Assembly: GCA_963707065.1 (NCBI GenBank)
Contig: CAVPPJ010000053.1
Coordinates: forward strand, 62,001 to 126,000
Length of the DNA: 64,000 nucleotides
Direction: 5' to 3'
From: Palsa-506 sp963707065
GTDB lineage: Bacteria > Actinomycetota > Actinomycetes > Streptosporangiales > Streptosporangiaceae
The notes beneath the pieces are model-generated. The model searched no databases and had not been told where the DNA came from. It worked only from the letters and a program-made list of their open reading frames with translations. Each line of letters starts with the position of its first letter. Position 1 is the stretch's first letter. Of the stretch, positions 9,428-18,928 are shown piece by piece. The position numbers were made by a program, and so were the translations under genes.

Positions 9428-9778
9428 TCACCAGCCGAGCTCGCGGAGCCGGTGATCGTCGATGCCGAAGTGGTGGGCGACCTCGTGCACCACGGTGCGG
9501 CGCACCTGGACGGCGACATCCTCCTCGGTGCTGCAGATCGCGCAGATCGCCCGGCGGTAAATGGTGATCCGGTCCGGCAGCACCCCGGCATAGTGCGTGG
9601 TGCGGCTCGTCAGCGGGACTCCCTGGTAGAGCCCGAGCAGGCCGGGCGGACCCGGGTGGTGCTCGACCGTGACGGCCACGTTGCGCATCAGCCGGCCGAG
9701 ATCGTCGGGCAGCCCGTCCAGCGCCGCGGCGACCATCTCTTCGAACCGATCGGGTGCCACCTCGATCACGAGCCCCAT
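9428..9778 (-). CDS. Small zincin-like metallopeptidase-family protein
   Basis: A 116-residue single-domain protein of the family with a conserved HExxHxxGxxD zinc motif, here VHEVAHHFGIDDHRLRELGW at the very C-terminus. The start is ATG 9778 (MGLVIEVAPDRFEEM). A longer frame reaches 9970 but overlaps the divergent cyclase gene and lacks homology. Family members are common beside housekeeping genes in Actinobacteria and no substrate is established. It precedes pyrE by 12 bases and is probably cotranscribed with it. Confidence 0.85.
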   Translation of the reverse strand: MGLVIEVAPDRFEEMVAAALDGLPDDLGRLMRNVAVTVEHHPGPPGLLGLYQGVPLTSRTTHYAGVLPDRITIYRRAICAICSTEEDVAVQVRRTVVHEVAHHFGIDDHRLRELGW

Positions 9779-9911
9779 TGTCGCGCACAGCAGGACCGCG
9801 GCGGGCGTGCAGGCGCCGCGGCGGCAGGCCAGCCAACGGCGGCGGGCCGGTCTTGGCCGGGCCAGGTTGCCGGGAGCCAGCCAGTGCCGTGGCATTCTGA
9901 CCGCTTGCGGC

Positions 9912-9923
9912 GATAATCGTTGG
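9912..9923 (+). promoter_or_regulatory. -10-like hexamer for a leaderless transcript of the cyclase/ATPase gene
   Basis: GATAAT at 9912-9917 ends six bases before the ATG at 9924, so transcription would begin at the start codon. No ribosome-binding site is present and no good -35 box is seen. Confidence 0.4.
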
Positions 9924-12599
9924 ATGCGGGAGCTCCCCACGGGCACCGTGACGATGCTCTTCAGCGACATCGAGGGGTCGACGGCACTGCTCAGCCGCCT
10001 TGGTGACCGCTACGGCGGGGCATTGTCCGCCCAGCGTGCCCTGCTGCGCGACGCTATCGGCAGCTGCCGCGGTCACGAGCTGGGGACCGAGGGCGACAGC
10101 TTCTTCGTCGTGTTCGAGTCGGCCGGTGACGCGGTGCGCTGCTGCGTGGCCGCGCAACGCGCGCTGTCCGGCCACGACTGGCCGGACGGCGTCGCGGTCC
10201 GGGTCCGGATGGGCCTGCACTCCGGTGAGCCGACCCGGCACGAGGACGGCTACATCGGGATGGACGTGCACCGCGCCGCGCGGATCGCCGCAACAGCGAA
10301 CGGCGGCCAGGTGGTGCTGTCTGACCCGACACGGCTGCTGGCGGAGCCGCAGCTGCCCGCTGACGTGTCCGTGCACGACCTGGGCTGGCACCGGCTGAAG
10401 GACATCGAGGCGCCCGAGCGCATCTACCAGCTGGTCGCCCCCCGCCTGCAGCGACGGTTCCCGCCGTTGCGGAGTCTTGGCGCCCGGACCAGTCTCCCGC
10501 TGCCCATGACCCCGCTGATCGGCAGGGACGGCGACGTCGAGCGGCTCAGCGTCAAGCTGCGGCAGCCGTTGGTCCGCCTGGTGACGCTCACCGGCACCGG
10601 CGGTGTCGGCAAGACCCGGCTGGCTCTGGCCGCCGCCTCATCGCTGGCCGAGGCCTTCCGGCACGGCGTGTATTTCGTCCCGCTGGCGGCGGTGCGCGAC
10701 GCCGAGGTGATGTGGAAGACCCTCGCCGAATGCCTGGACGTCAGCGGCACCCGGCCCGCCGCGGATATGGTGACCGGGCATCTGCACGACCGCCACGCCC
10801 TGCTCGTCCTGGACAACCTTGAGCAGCTGCCCGGGGCCGCCGGCGTGGTGGCCGCATTGCTATCGGCTGCCCCGGGCCTGGTGGTGCTGGCGACGTCGCG
10901 ACGGCCACTGCACCTGCAGGGTGAGCATGAGCAGCCGGTGCTGCCGCTGGAAGTGCCCCGCGCGGCCGGCGCCGGGGAGGTGGCGGCCTGTGCCGCGGCA
11001 CAGCTGTTCGCGCAGCAGGCGGACATGGTCAGGCCGGGCTTCACCGTCACCCCGGGCAACGCCGCAGACGTGGCGGCCATCTGCCGGCGCCTGGACGGGC
11101 TGCCGCTGGCCATCGAGCTAGCCGCATCGCGGGTCAGGATCCTGGCGCCGGGAGCTCTGCTGGCCCGCCTGGGACAGAGCCTCAGCCTGGCCGCGGGGGA
11201 CATCAGCCGCCCATCGCGCCAGCAGACCCTGCGGAATACCATCGCGTGGAGCTACGACCTGCTGACCAGTGACCTGCAGGGTGACTTGCAGCGGGCCGGG
11301 GTGTTCGTCGGCGGCTGCGACCTGGCCGCTTTTGCCGCGGTCGCCCTGGCGGACCAAGGACCAGGCGCCAAGCCCGATCCGCTGCCGCAGGTCACCGAGC
11401 TGCTCGACGTCAGCCTGATCACCGCGACCGACGGCGCCGACGGCGAGCCGCGAGTAGGCATGCTCGAGACGATCCGCGAGTATGCGCTCGAGCAGCTCCG
11501 CCACGGCGGTGGCCTCGATATCACCCGGCGCCGGCACGCCGAGTACTACGCGGCAGTCGCCGAGCAGGCGCACGACCAGCTGGGCGGCCCGGCGCACCTG
11601 GCGGCCTGGCACCGGCTGGAGACCGAGCATGACAACCTGCGGGCCGCGTTGAGCTGGTCGCTGGAACCGCCCGCCGGAGGAGCCGCCGACCGCGAGCGGA
11701 CAGCGACGGGCATCCGGCTTGTCCTGGCGCTGGCTCAGTTCTGGTATCAGCACGGCCCCGTCACGGAAGGGCAGCGTTGGCTGCAGCGGGCGATCGAGCT
11801 GGCCTCCGATGATGGCGGAGCGGTACTGGCCCAGATGGCGCACTGGCTCGGCGTGCTCCTTCAGCAGCAGAGTCGCAACGACATGGCTGTTCCGTTCCTC
11901 GAGCGCAGCCTGGCCATCTGGCGTGACCTCGGTGACCGGGACCAGATGGCACGAGAGCTCAACAGCCTCGGCATCACCCACAATCACCTCGGCGACCCGG
12001 ACACCGCGAGAACCCTGCTCGAGGACAGCATCGCGATCGCCCGCACGCTCGGGGACGGTGCGCGGCTCGCCCCGGCGCTCACCAGCCTGGGTCACGTGGA
12101 AAGCGCCGCCGGCAACCTCGACCGTGCCACCGAAGTGCTGCTGGAGGCGCTCTCGCTGGACCGCGCGCACGGCGACCTGCTGGGGATGGCCATCGACCAG
12201 CAGGCACTCGCGGTCACCAGCCTGCACGCGGGCCGTGCCGGGGAGGCACACCACCTGCTGGCCGCCACCATCGACTATGTCGTCAGCTCCGGCGACACCG
12301 AGTTCCTGGCCAACACCCTGGAACTGGCCGCCGGGGTAGCCGGGCACCTCGCTGACGCGCCGCGTGCGGCGCGGCTGGCCGGCGCCGCTGACGGGGTCAG
12401 GCGGCGGGCCAGCTTGCCGATACCAGTGCGCGACGCGGCCATACTTGAGATGTTCCTGGCCCCGGCCCGCGCGAGCCTGCCGCGGCACGCCTGGGACACC
12501 GAGCTCGCCGCGGGCCGCGCGCTGGATCAGCAGCAGGCAGCCGAGCTGCTGATGCAGGAGACATCGATGCGGGACGCGCCGGTGCAGCCCAGCGCATGA
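9924..12599 (+). CDS. Adenylate/guanylate cyclase-domain NB-ARC-type ATPase with TPR region
   Basis: An 891-residue multidomain regulator. An N-terminal class III cyclase domain spans about residues 8-170 (TVTMLFSDIEGSTALL with its metal-binding Asp, GTEGDSFFVVFE). A STAND-type ATPase follows, with Walker A GTGGVGKTR near residue 222 and Walker B LLVLDNLEQL near 293. The C-terminal half (about 600-850) consists of TPR-like helical repeats. It lacks the DNA-binding domain of AfsR/SARP proteins, so it may bind a partner rather than DNA. The reading frame extends back to 9669, but homology begins at ATG 9924 and the longer version would overlap the opposing zincin gene. Confidence 0.85.
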   Translation: MRELPTGTVTMLFSDIEGSTALLSRLGDRYGGALSAQRALLRDAIGSCRGHELGTEGDSFFVVFESAGDAVRCCVAAQRALSGHDWPDGVAVRVRMGLHSGEPTRHEDGYIGMDVHRAARIAATANGGQVVLSDPTRLLAEPQLPADVSVHDLGWHRLKDIEAPERIYQLVAPRLQRRFPPLRSLGARTSLPLPMTPLIGRDGDVERLSVKLRQPLVRLVTLTGTGGVGKTRLALAAASSLAEAFRHGVYFVPLAAVRDAEVMWKTLAECLDVSGTRPAADMVTGHLHDRHALLVLDNLEQLPGAAGVVAALLSAAPGLVVLATSRRPLHLQGEHEQPVLPLEVPRAAGAGEVAACAAAQLFAQQADMVRPGFTVTPGNAADVAAICRRLDGLPLAIELAASRVRILAPGALLARLGQSLSLAAGDISRPSRQQTLRNTIAWSYDLLTSDLQGDLQRAGVFVGGCDLAAFAAVALADQGPGAKPDPLPQVTELLDVSLITATDGADGEPRVGMLETIREYALEQLRHGGGLDITRRRHAEYYAAVAEQAHDQLGGPAHLAAWHRLETEHDNLRAALSWSLEPPAGGAADRERTATGIRLVLALAQFWYQHGPVTEGQRWLQRAIELASDDGGAVLAQMAHWLGVLLQQQSRNDMAVPFLERSLAIWRDLGDRDQMARELNSLGITHNHLGDPDTARTLLEDSIAIARTLGDGARLAPALTSLGHVESAAGNLDRATEVLLEALSLDRAHGDLLGMAIDQQALAVTSLHAGRAGEAHHLLAATIDYVVSSGDTEFLANTLELAAGVAGHLADAPRAARLAGAADGVRRRASLPIPVRDAAILEMFLAPARASLPRHAWDTELAAGRALDQQQAAELLMQETSMRDAPVQPSA

Positions 12600-12677
12600 C
12601 CAAGGGCAAGCCCGAAAGTCCGGGGCGCCGCGAGTTTCGTGGCCGCCCGCTTCCCGGTGAGCCGGGCCGCCAGCGTC

Positions 12678-13325
12678 TCAGCTCACCGGGTCAGCGTCGC
12701 GGGCCGCCATCAGGTCCGCTATCGCGCCGGCGCCGGGACCGCCCGCTGCGCGCAGCCCGGTTACCACGGCCGCCCGGTCCGCCGGGCTGCGGTTCTGGCT
12801 GAGCTTGTCCTTGGCCTCGACCCGCGTCACCTGCATCTCCACGCCGACGATGCCGCGCAGCTGGCCTTCGATATAGGCCGCAGGCGCGTCCTCGATCCGC
12901 CACCGGTGGTCGCGGTGGCCCTCGTATTGCTCGGTCAGCCTGGTGACGATGTCGCGGAGCCAGCCGGCCTCGCGGTGGAACGTGACCGGCCCGGTGAAGT
13001 GAACGCTGGTGTAGTTCCAGGTCGGCACCGTCCGGCCGTGCTCGCGGGTGCTCAGGTACCACGACGGGGATACGTACGCCTGCGGGCCGTGCACGATCGC
13101 CAGCGCCGGAACGTCCGGCTGCGCGGTGCTCCACTGCGGGTTGGCCAGCGCGAGATGACCGAGCAGCCGCCCGTGCCCGCCGCCGGCCTGATCCCAGATG
13201 ACCGGGAGCAGGCTGGCGGCCAGGCCGACGCCGTCGAATGTCACGAGATCGGCGGCTCCGGCGCGGGCGACGAAGGCCGCGACCCGGCTCAGGTCACCGG
13301 CCGCAAAATGCGCTGGAACGTACAT
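12678..13325 (-). CDS. PaiB-family FMN-binding protein
   Basis: A 215-residue protein of the FMN-binding negative regulator family named after Bacillus PaiB, with a split-barrel flavin fold. MYVPAHF at the start, the central GPQAYVSPSWY and PTWNYTSVHFTG, and the C-terminal KLSQNRSPADR are all family signatures. It may be a flavoprotein rather than a regulator in actinomycetes. TAGCCT (13332-13337, minus strand) is six bases before the ATG and overlaps the end of the SWIM gene, so it probably has its own leaderless promoter. Confidence 0.87.
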   Translation of the reverse strand: MYVPAHFAAGDLSRVAAFVARAGAADLVTFDGVGLAASLLPVIWDQAGGGHGRLLGHLALANPQWSTAQPDVPALAIVHGPQAYVSPSWYLSTREHGRTVPTWNYTSVHFTGPVTFHREAGWLRDIVTRLTEQYEGHRDHRWRIEDAPAAYIEGQLRGIVGVEMQVTRVEAKDKLSQNRSPADRAAVVTGLRAAGGPGAGAIADLMAARDADPVS

Positions 13326-13334
13326 GCCTCCAGG

Positions 13335-14181
13335 CTAGCCGTCTGCCTCATCCTGGCCCGCCAGCCGCCGGTAGGCCGGCGTCAGCAGCGTGACCAGGTC
13401 CTTGCCCCGCACCTGGACGGCCGGCGGCTCGAAGGTACGCAGCAGCAAGTCCGGCGCGGCGGCCGGGACGGCGGGCAGGGACCGCAGCCTGGCCTGGCTC
13501 ATCCCGGCCGACCAGAAATCCCCCGCGCACTCGGCGAGCGGGCGGTCAGCCACCTCGATCACCGGCCGCGGCGCGGCCGGCCCGGCCGCCGCCAGGCCGC
13601 GCAGCGAGGCGAGCAGTTCCTCCCGGCCCCGGCCGCGCCAGGCCAGCATGCCGAACGGGTCGGTGTCGAACGCCTCGGCGAGCACGTAGCAGACCGCGGC
13701 CAGGTGCTTGCACGGCACTCCCCAGTCCGGGCAGGAGCAGGACATCTCCATGTCGCTTTCGCGGCGCGGGAACAGCGGCGTGCCGCAGTCGGCGAACACC
13801 TCCTCGATCTCGCGCGGCATCTCCCCGGCCAGCAGCCTGGCCCGGAACAGTGCGCTGGCCGGCCAGCGCGCGCTCGACCCGCTGCCACTGCGGCGTCGTC
13901 AGCGGCAGCACCTGGATCCTGATCCGGTACGGCTTGGGCCGCGACCCCTGCACCTGGGCGGTCACGTAGCCGGACGAGATCTCGAAGCCGAGTACCTGGC
14001 CACGACGGGCGTAGTTGCGGCCCCTGGTCAGCCGTCCGGTCATGCCGAACGACTCCAGCACGCCGATAAACCGCCGCGACCACCATTGCTCGCCGATCGC
14101 GCCGCGCTTGCTGCGCGCCTTGATGCCGCCATCGACCCGGAGTGGCGCCGACCGCTCCGGCCAGTCCCGCCAGTCACTCAT
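13335..14181 (-). CDS. SWIM zinc-finger protein (frameshifted)
   Basis: The N-terminal part from ATG 14181 encodes the domain that accompanies SNF2 partners (EQWWSRRFIGVLESFG, GRNYARRGQVLGFEIS). The frame is lost near 13848-13853. The C-terminal part, ending at 13335, holds the SWIM finger CSCPDWGVPCKHLAAVCYVL, a CxCxnCxH zinc motif thought to bind DNA or protein. One extra base explains the break. Its start lies 15 bases after the stop of the SNF2 helicase gene, its usual neighbour, so the two probably act together on nucleic acid. Confidence 0.78.
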
Positions 14182-14196
14182 CCCGATTCCCGCCGC

Positions 14197-17100
14197 TCAT
14201 TCCGACACCGCCTCCGGGGACAGCGCGATGACCTTGCGCAGTTCGGCCACGGACAGCTCGGTCAGCCAGCCCTCGCCGGTCCCGACGATCCGCTCGGCCA
14301 GTGCCTTCTTCTCCTCGATCATGGCGTCGATCCGCTCCTCCACCGTGCCGACGCAGACGAACTTGCGTACCTGGACGTCCTTACGCTGGCCGATCCGGAA
14401 CGCCCGGTCGGTGGCCTGGTCCTCCACCGCCGGGTTCCACCAGCGATCGACGTGGATGACGTGATTGGCGGCGGTCAGATTCAGCCCGGTGCCCCCCGCC
14501 TTGAGGGAAAGGATGAACACCGCTGGATCCGTTATTGCCTGGAATCGGGAAACCATCGCGTCGCGTTGCTTCTTCGGCGTGCCGCCGTGCAGGTAGAGGA
14601 CCGGGCAGCCGAGGCGGCCGGCCAGGTAGGGCTGCAGCATCCGGCCGAACTCGGCGTACTGGGTGAAGCACAGCGCCTTCTCCCCGACCGCCACGACCTC
14701 GTCGCAGATCTCCTCCAGCCGGGCGAGCTTGCCGGACCGGCCGTCCAGCCGGGACCCGTCGCCCAGCAGGTGCGCGGGATGATTGCAGGCCTGCTTGAGC
14801 TTGGCCATGGTGGCAAGAACGAGCCCGCGCCGTTCGATGCCCTCTGCGGCCTCGATCTTGGCCAGCATGTCGGTCACGGTTGCCTGGTACAGCGACGCCT
14901 GCTCCGGGGTGAGGTTGCACCAGATCTTCATCTCCAGCTTGTCCGGCAGGTCGGAGATGATGGTCTTGTCGGTCTTCAGCCTGCGCAGGATGAACGGGCC
15001 GGTGATCCGCTTCAGCCGGGCAGTCGCCTCCGCGTCGCCGCTGCGCTCGATCGGCACGGCGTAGGCAGTGCGGAACTTCGCCGCCGGGCCGAGCAGGCCG
15101 GGGCTGGTGAATTCCATGATCGACCACAGCTCGGCGAGCCGGTTCTCGACCGGGGTGCCGGTCAGCGCGATCCGCGACCCGGCGGGCAGGCTGCGGACCG
15201 CCTGGGCCTGGCGGGTGGCGGAGTTCTTGATGTTCTGCGCCTCGTCGCAGACCACCCGCCGCCAGCCGATCCCGCTCAGCGCATCGCGGTCCCTGGCGAC
15301 CAGGGCGTAGGTGGTGATGACGAGGTCGGCCGCGTTCAGCGCTTCGGCGAGTTCCGGCCCGGTCAGCCGGTCAGCCCCGTGGTGCACGTGCACGCGGAGG
15401 TCCGGCGTGAACCGCGCTGCCTCCTGTTGCCAGTTGCCGACCACTGACATCGGGCAGACCAGCAGCGTCGGCCCGGGTGGCGCGTCCGGTGGCGTGCGCT
15501 CATGCGCCATCAGCCCGAGCAGCTCCACGGTTTTACCAGGCCCATGTCGTCTGCGAGGATTCCGCCGAGGCCGAGGTTGCCGAGGAAGGACAGCCAGGCG
15601 AGGCCGCGTTCCTGGTAGGGGCGCAGCTCGCCGCGGAATGAGGCCGGGGTACTGGCCGGCGCGAGCCGCTGGTCGGCATGGCCGGAGAGCAGGTCACCCA
15701 GCCAGCCGTCGGCGTCCACGCCGACGACCGGCAGATCGTCATCCAGCCCGCGCAGCCCGGCCAGCAGGGCGTCCGCGGCGGGCATGGTCCCGGTCCTGCG
15801 GCGCGCCAGGAACTTCAGCGCCGCCTGCAGGTGCCGGTCGTCGAGCTCCACCCACTGGCCGCGAAGCCGCACCAGCGGAACCTTGAGCCTGGCGAGCTCG
15901 GCGAGTTCATCGGAGTCCAGCGTCTGATCGCCCAGGGCCAGTTCGTAGCGGAAATCGACCAGGTCCGCCAGGCCGAACATGGACTGCGCTGCCCCGCCGC
16001 TGGCCGCGGCCTGCTTGGACCGGGTCGTCATCTTCAGGCCGAGCCGCGCCTTGCGCGCCCAGTCCGGCAGCAGCACGCCGAACCCGGCGCCGGACAGCAG
16101 CGGGCCGGTCTCCCGCAGGAACCGGAACGCTCCCGGCGTATCCAGCGTGACCGTGTCCGGCGCGGCGCTGTGCAGCTCATCGTCAAGCTCGGGGAACAGC
16201 CGTGAGGCGCGGCCGAGCCCGGCAAGCAGTTCTTCCTCCGGGTGCCTGATCCCGGCCATGGCCCAGCCGCCCGCGCTCGCGCCGGACCAGACATCGGCGG
16301 CGGGCAGCAGCAGGCTCGGGTCCTCGGTCGACTGCAGCGCGAGTTCGACAGCCCAGGGCGGGTCAGCGACGGCGGCTTCGTCGCCGGTGGCGGCGATGGC
16401 GCCGACGGCTGCTGCGATGCCAGTGGCCGCGGTGGCTCGGTCGTGGCCGGCACCGTCGTCGCCAGCACCGTCACCGGCCCGGTCCTCGTCGGCGCCGCCG
16501 GTGGCGGCTTCGGCCGGCTCGACCAGCCGGAAGCAGGTGCGGACCGGACCGGCCGGGGCCTGCGCTGTGCTGCGCCAGGCGGCGAGGTCCGCCGCGAGGG
16601 CTGCGGCTTCGGCCTCGTCTTCCGGGGTCAGCACGGTGACTTGCGGGTTCACGCTGGCCAGTGCCGCTGCCCAGCGTTCGGCGACGGGGATGCGGCCGGC
16701 CGGCGGCCGCGGCTGGCCGGCAGCAGGCCAAAGCCGGGCTGGCTGCTCAGGCTGGCCCGCGCCGCGGCGTCGGTGAGCGCGTCGAGCGCCTCGGTCAGCA
16801 CCAGCGCGGACGACGCTCCCCCGGCCGTCGTGGCCCGGCACAGCGGTGGCATCGCGGCAGCAAGGTCGCGAGCCCGCTGCGCGTCGGCGCCGGACAGCAC
16901 CGGCCACCAGCGAGCGGCATAACCGCCGCTGCCGCCATCGCCGCCGGGCGCGGCAATGCCGCCGTGGTCAACTCCCCCGTCGCTGGCGCCCCCGTCACTG
17001 GCACCGCCGTCACTGGCACCGCCGTCACTGGCACCGCCGTCGTCCCTGGCCAGTCCCGGCAGGACCCGGCCCCGCGCCGCGAGGTCGCCGGCGACCTGCG

Positions 17101-17551
17101 CCAGCGCCTCGAGGTAGCGCACGGACCCGCCCTGGACCGCTTGCTCGCCGAGCGTGCCTGCCTCGCCGAGCACGCTGAGCAACTCGAGCGCGGCGGACGG
17201 CTCGAAGGTCAGCGCGGGCACTCGCCAGGCGGTGAGCATGCCGCGGCCCGCGTTCCGCGCTGGCTCGCTGTCCGGTGCCCTGATCAGCTCCGGCGAGGCC
17301 AGCGGGCCGTCCGCGGTGGCGGGCAGCCACAGGGTCAGCTCGTCCTCGACCGCCTTGCGCGCCAGATCGGCGGCCGGCTCAGCCAGCCCGGCGACGACGT
17401 CGGCGATGACCTCCGCGGCGGCCGCAAACGGGTGCGGCCGGGGCGCCCGGGACGCGCGCCCCGGCCGGGGCGGGGAGCTGGGCGGCCCATCGGGGTCCTC
17501 TGCCCACAGGCCAAGGACGCCGTATGCCCAGATCCCGTGGATTGCCAGCAT
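14197..17551 (-). pseudogene. SNF2-family helicase (DEAD/DEAH-box, HelZ-like), disrupted by two frameshifts
   Basis: Joined across two breaks, this is a protein of about 1,115 residues. The N-terminal SNF2-associated domain starts MLAIHGIWAYGVLGLWAED at 17551. The first break is near 16690-16720, after which the frame resumes at GRIPVAERWAAAL. The second break, at 15535-15541, falls inside Walker A: DDMGLGKT is read as DDMGLVKP because one G is missing. The remainder is intact, with DEAQNIKN, GTPVENRLAELWS, SLKAGGTGLNLT and the DRAFRIGQ arginine-finger region. Each break equals one lost base. A four-unit 15-bp repeat encoding GGASD lies at 16978-17037. It is cotranscribed with the rhodanese and SWIM genes. 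Confidence 0.82.
16978..17037 (-). repeat. 15-bp coding minisatellite (DGGAS units)
   Basis: Four head-to-tail units (16978-16992, then three identical copies to 17037) encode a repeated Asp-Gly-Gly-Ala-Ser linker in the N-terminal half of the SNF2 protein. The unit length is a multiple of three, so copy-number change keeps frame. Confidence 0.85.
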
Positions 17552-17573
17552 GATGAACGCCGCTGGGCCGCCG

Positions 17574-17909
17574 TCACGCCACGAACGGCTGGGCGCCTGA
17601 GTCCGTGGTCATCGGGCGGCCGGCCGCCGCCCAGCCCTGCATGCCGTCGGTGACGTTGAGCGCCTGCCAGCCGGCGCCGGTGAGGGCGTGCGCGGCGCGC
17701 GCCGAGCGCACGCCGGACCGGCAGATCACGTAGACCTCGGCGTCCCGCGGGATCTCGGTGCCGCGTGCGCTGAGGTCGCCGAGCGGAATGTGCCGGGCGC
17801 CGGGTGCGTGTCCGGCCGCCCACTCGTCCGGCTCGCGCACGTCCAGCAAGAACACGCCGTCCGGCACCCCGGCGGCCGGCACCCCGGGCACGGCATCCTG
17901 CATGCTCAC
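17574..17909 (-). CDS. Rhodanese-like domain protein
   Basis: A 111-residue single rhodanese domain. VFLLDVREPDEWAAGHAPGA is followed by the active-site loop CRSGVRS with the sulfur-carrying Cys. GTG at 17909 is preferred because AGAGGAG lies six bases upstream; a longer frame to 17966 runs through a direct repeat. Such proteins move sulfane sulfur to acceptors, and the partner is unknown here. It is the first gene of a minus-strand run with the SNF2 helicase 22 bases downstream. A functional link is not obvious. Confidence 0.87.
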   Translation of the reverse strand: MSMQDAVPGVPAAGVPDGVFLLDVREPDEWAAGHAPGARHIPLGDLSARGTEIPRDAEVYVICRSGVRSARAAHALTGAGWQALNVTDGMQGWAAAGRPMTTDSGAQPFVA

Positions 17910-17924
17910 TGGCTGCTCCTCTCG

Positions 17925-18033
17925 CGGCACTGACGACGGCATGACATGCGGCACTGACGACGGCATGACCTAAGGACCTGCGGATCCCACTCTATGAGCT
18001 GGCGGACCTCACTCTATGAGCTGATGGCCGCCC
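17925..18033. repeat. Two short direct repeats upstream of the rhodanese gene
   Basis: GCGGCACTGACGACGGCATGAC occurs twice in tandem around 17925-17968, and CACTCTATGAGCTG twice about 24 bases apart around 17989-18031. They fill most of the gap between the rhodanese and GNAT genes. No function is evident. Confidence 0.6.
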
Positions 18034-18130
18034 GGCAGGCATGCTCCCCGACTCTGGCCGTGATTGCCGCGGGGCATGGTCAGCACCAGCGAGATGACCG
18101 CGGGCAGGAATCTTCTCCCGCCACGGCCTG

Positions 18131-18634
18131 TTGCGCTCCGACGTGATCATTCGAACGGCGTTGCCCGCCGAACTCGCGGAAATCGGCGATATCCGGGTGG
18201 CCGCCTACCAGGCCGACGGATTCCTGTCGGCCACCTCCCGGTACGCGGCCACCCTCCGGGGCCTGGGCGCGGTCGGCGATGGCGACATCCTGGTCGCGGT
18301 GGACGACGGGCAGCTTGTCGGCACCGTCATGCTGCAGCGCTGGCCGCACGCGGGTGAGGTCGTGCGCGGGCCGGACGAGGCCGAGATCAGGGCGCTGGCG
18401 GTAGCCCCCGGCGGGCGCGGCCAGGGCACCGGCCGGGCGCTGGTGCAGGCGGTGATCGACCGGGCGGCCAGCGACGGAATACGGCACCTGGTGCTCTGCA
18501 CCATGGGCGCCATGCGCACCGCCCACCACCTGTACGAGCGGGCCGGGTTCAGCCGCCTGCCGGACCGGGACTGGTCACCGGAGCCGGACGTTACCCTGCT
18601 TGCCTACGGCCTGATCCTGCCGGGCCGGCCGTAG
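18131..18634 (+). CDS. GNAT-family N-acetyltransferase
   Basis: A 167-residue single GNAT domain that transfers an acetyl group from acetyl-CoA to an unidentified amine. Motif A is IRALAVAPGGRGQGTGRAL, with the pyrophosphate-binding R/QxxGxG/A pattern near residues 96-103. Motif B, HHLYERAGFSRL, follows. The frame opens at TTG 18131; GTG 18140 gives the same domain and is a plausible alternative. Confidence 0.82.
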   Translation: MRSDVIIRTALPAELAEIGDIRVAAYQADGFLSATSRYAATLRGLGAVGDGDILVAVDDGQLVGTVMLQRWPHAGEVVRGPDEAEIRALAVAPGGRGQGTGRALVQAVIDRAASDGIRHLVLCTMGAMRTAHHLYERAGFSRLPDRDWSPEPDVTLLAYGLILPGRP

Positions 18635-18640
18635 CCGGGC

Positions 18641-18928
18641 TCAGGAATCGGCGCCGGGGTCCTTCGCGCCGCGCCGCCCGGCCGGGCGGGTGCCGCCGTC
18701 GGCCGTGCTGCCGTTCGCCAGGGCATCGCTGACGCCACTGCCGGTCGCGACGCCGCCGGTCGTCATTCCGCTGGCCGCGACGGAGCCCGGCCGCGGCGCG
18801 GAGACTTTCCTGAGGTGCTTGGCCATCGAGCGGAAGAGGAAATACAGGACGAGGCCCATCCCGGCGACGACAAGGAACCCGAGAACTCCGGGGGCGGCTT
18901 CGCTCGCCGCCGATGCCGCCAGGACCAT
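18641..18928 (-). CDS. Small single-pass membrane protein of unknown function
   Basis: A 95-residue protein with one hydrophobic helix (GVLGFLVVAGMGLVLYFLF, about residues 14-32), then a basic segment (RSMAKHLRKV) and a Gly/Ala/Ser/Thr-rich cytoplasmic tail. Its ATG overlaps the mca stop as TAATG (18926-18930), so translation is coupled to mca. A small membrane protein next to mca is a common actinobacterial arrangement. No role is known to me. Confidence 0.78.
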   Translation of the reverse strand: MVLAASAASEAAPGVLGFLVVAGMGLVLYFLFRSMAKHLRKVSAPRPGSVAASGMTTGGVATGSGVSDALANGSTADGGTRPAGRRGAKDPGADS

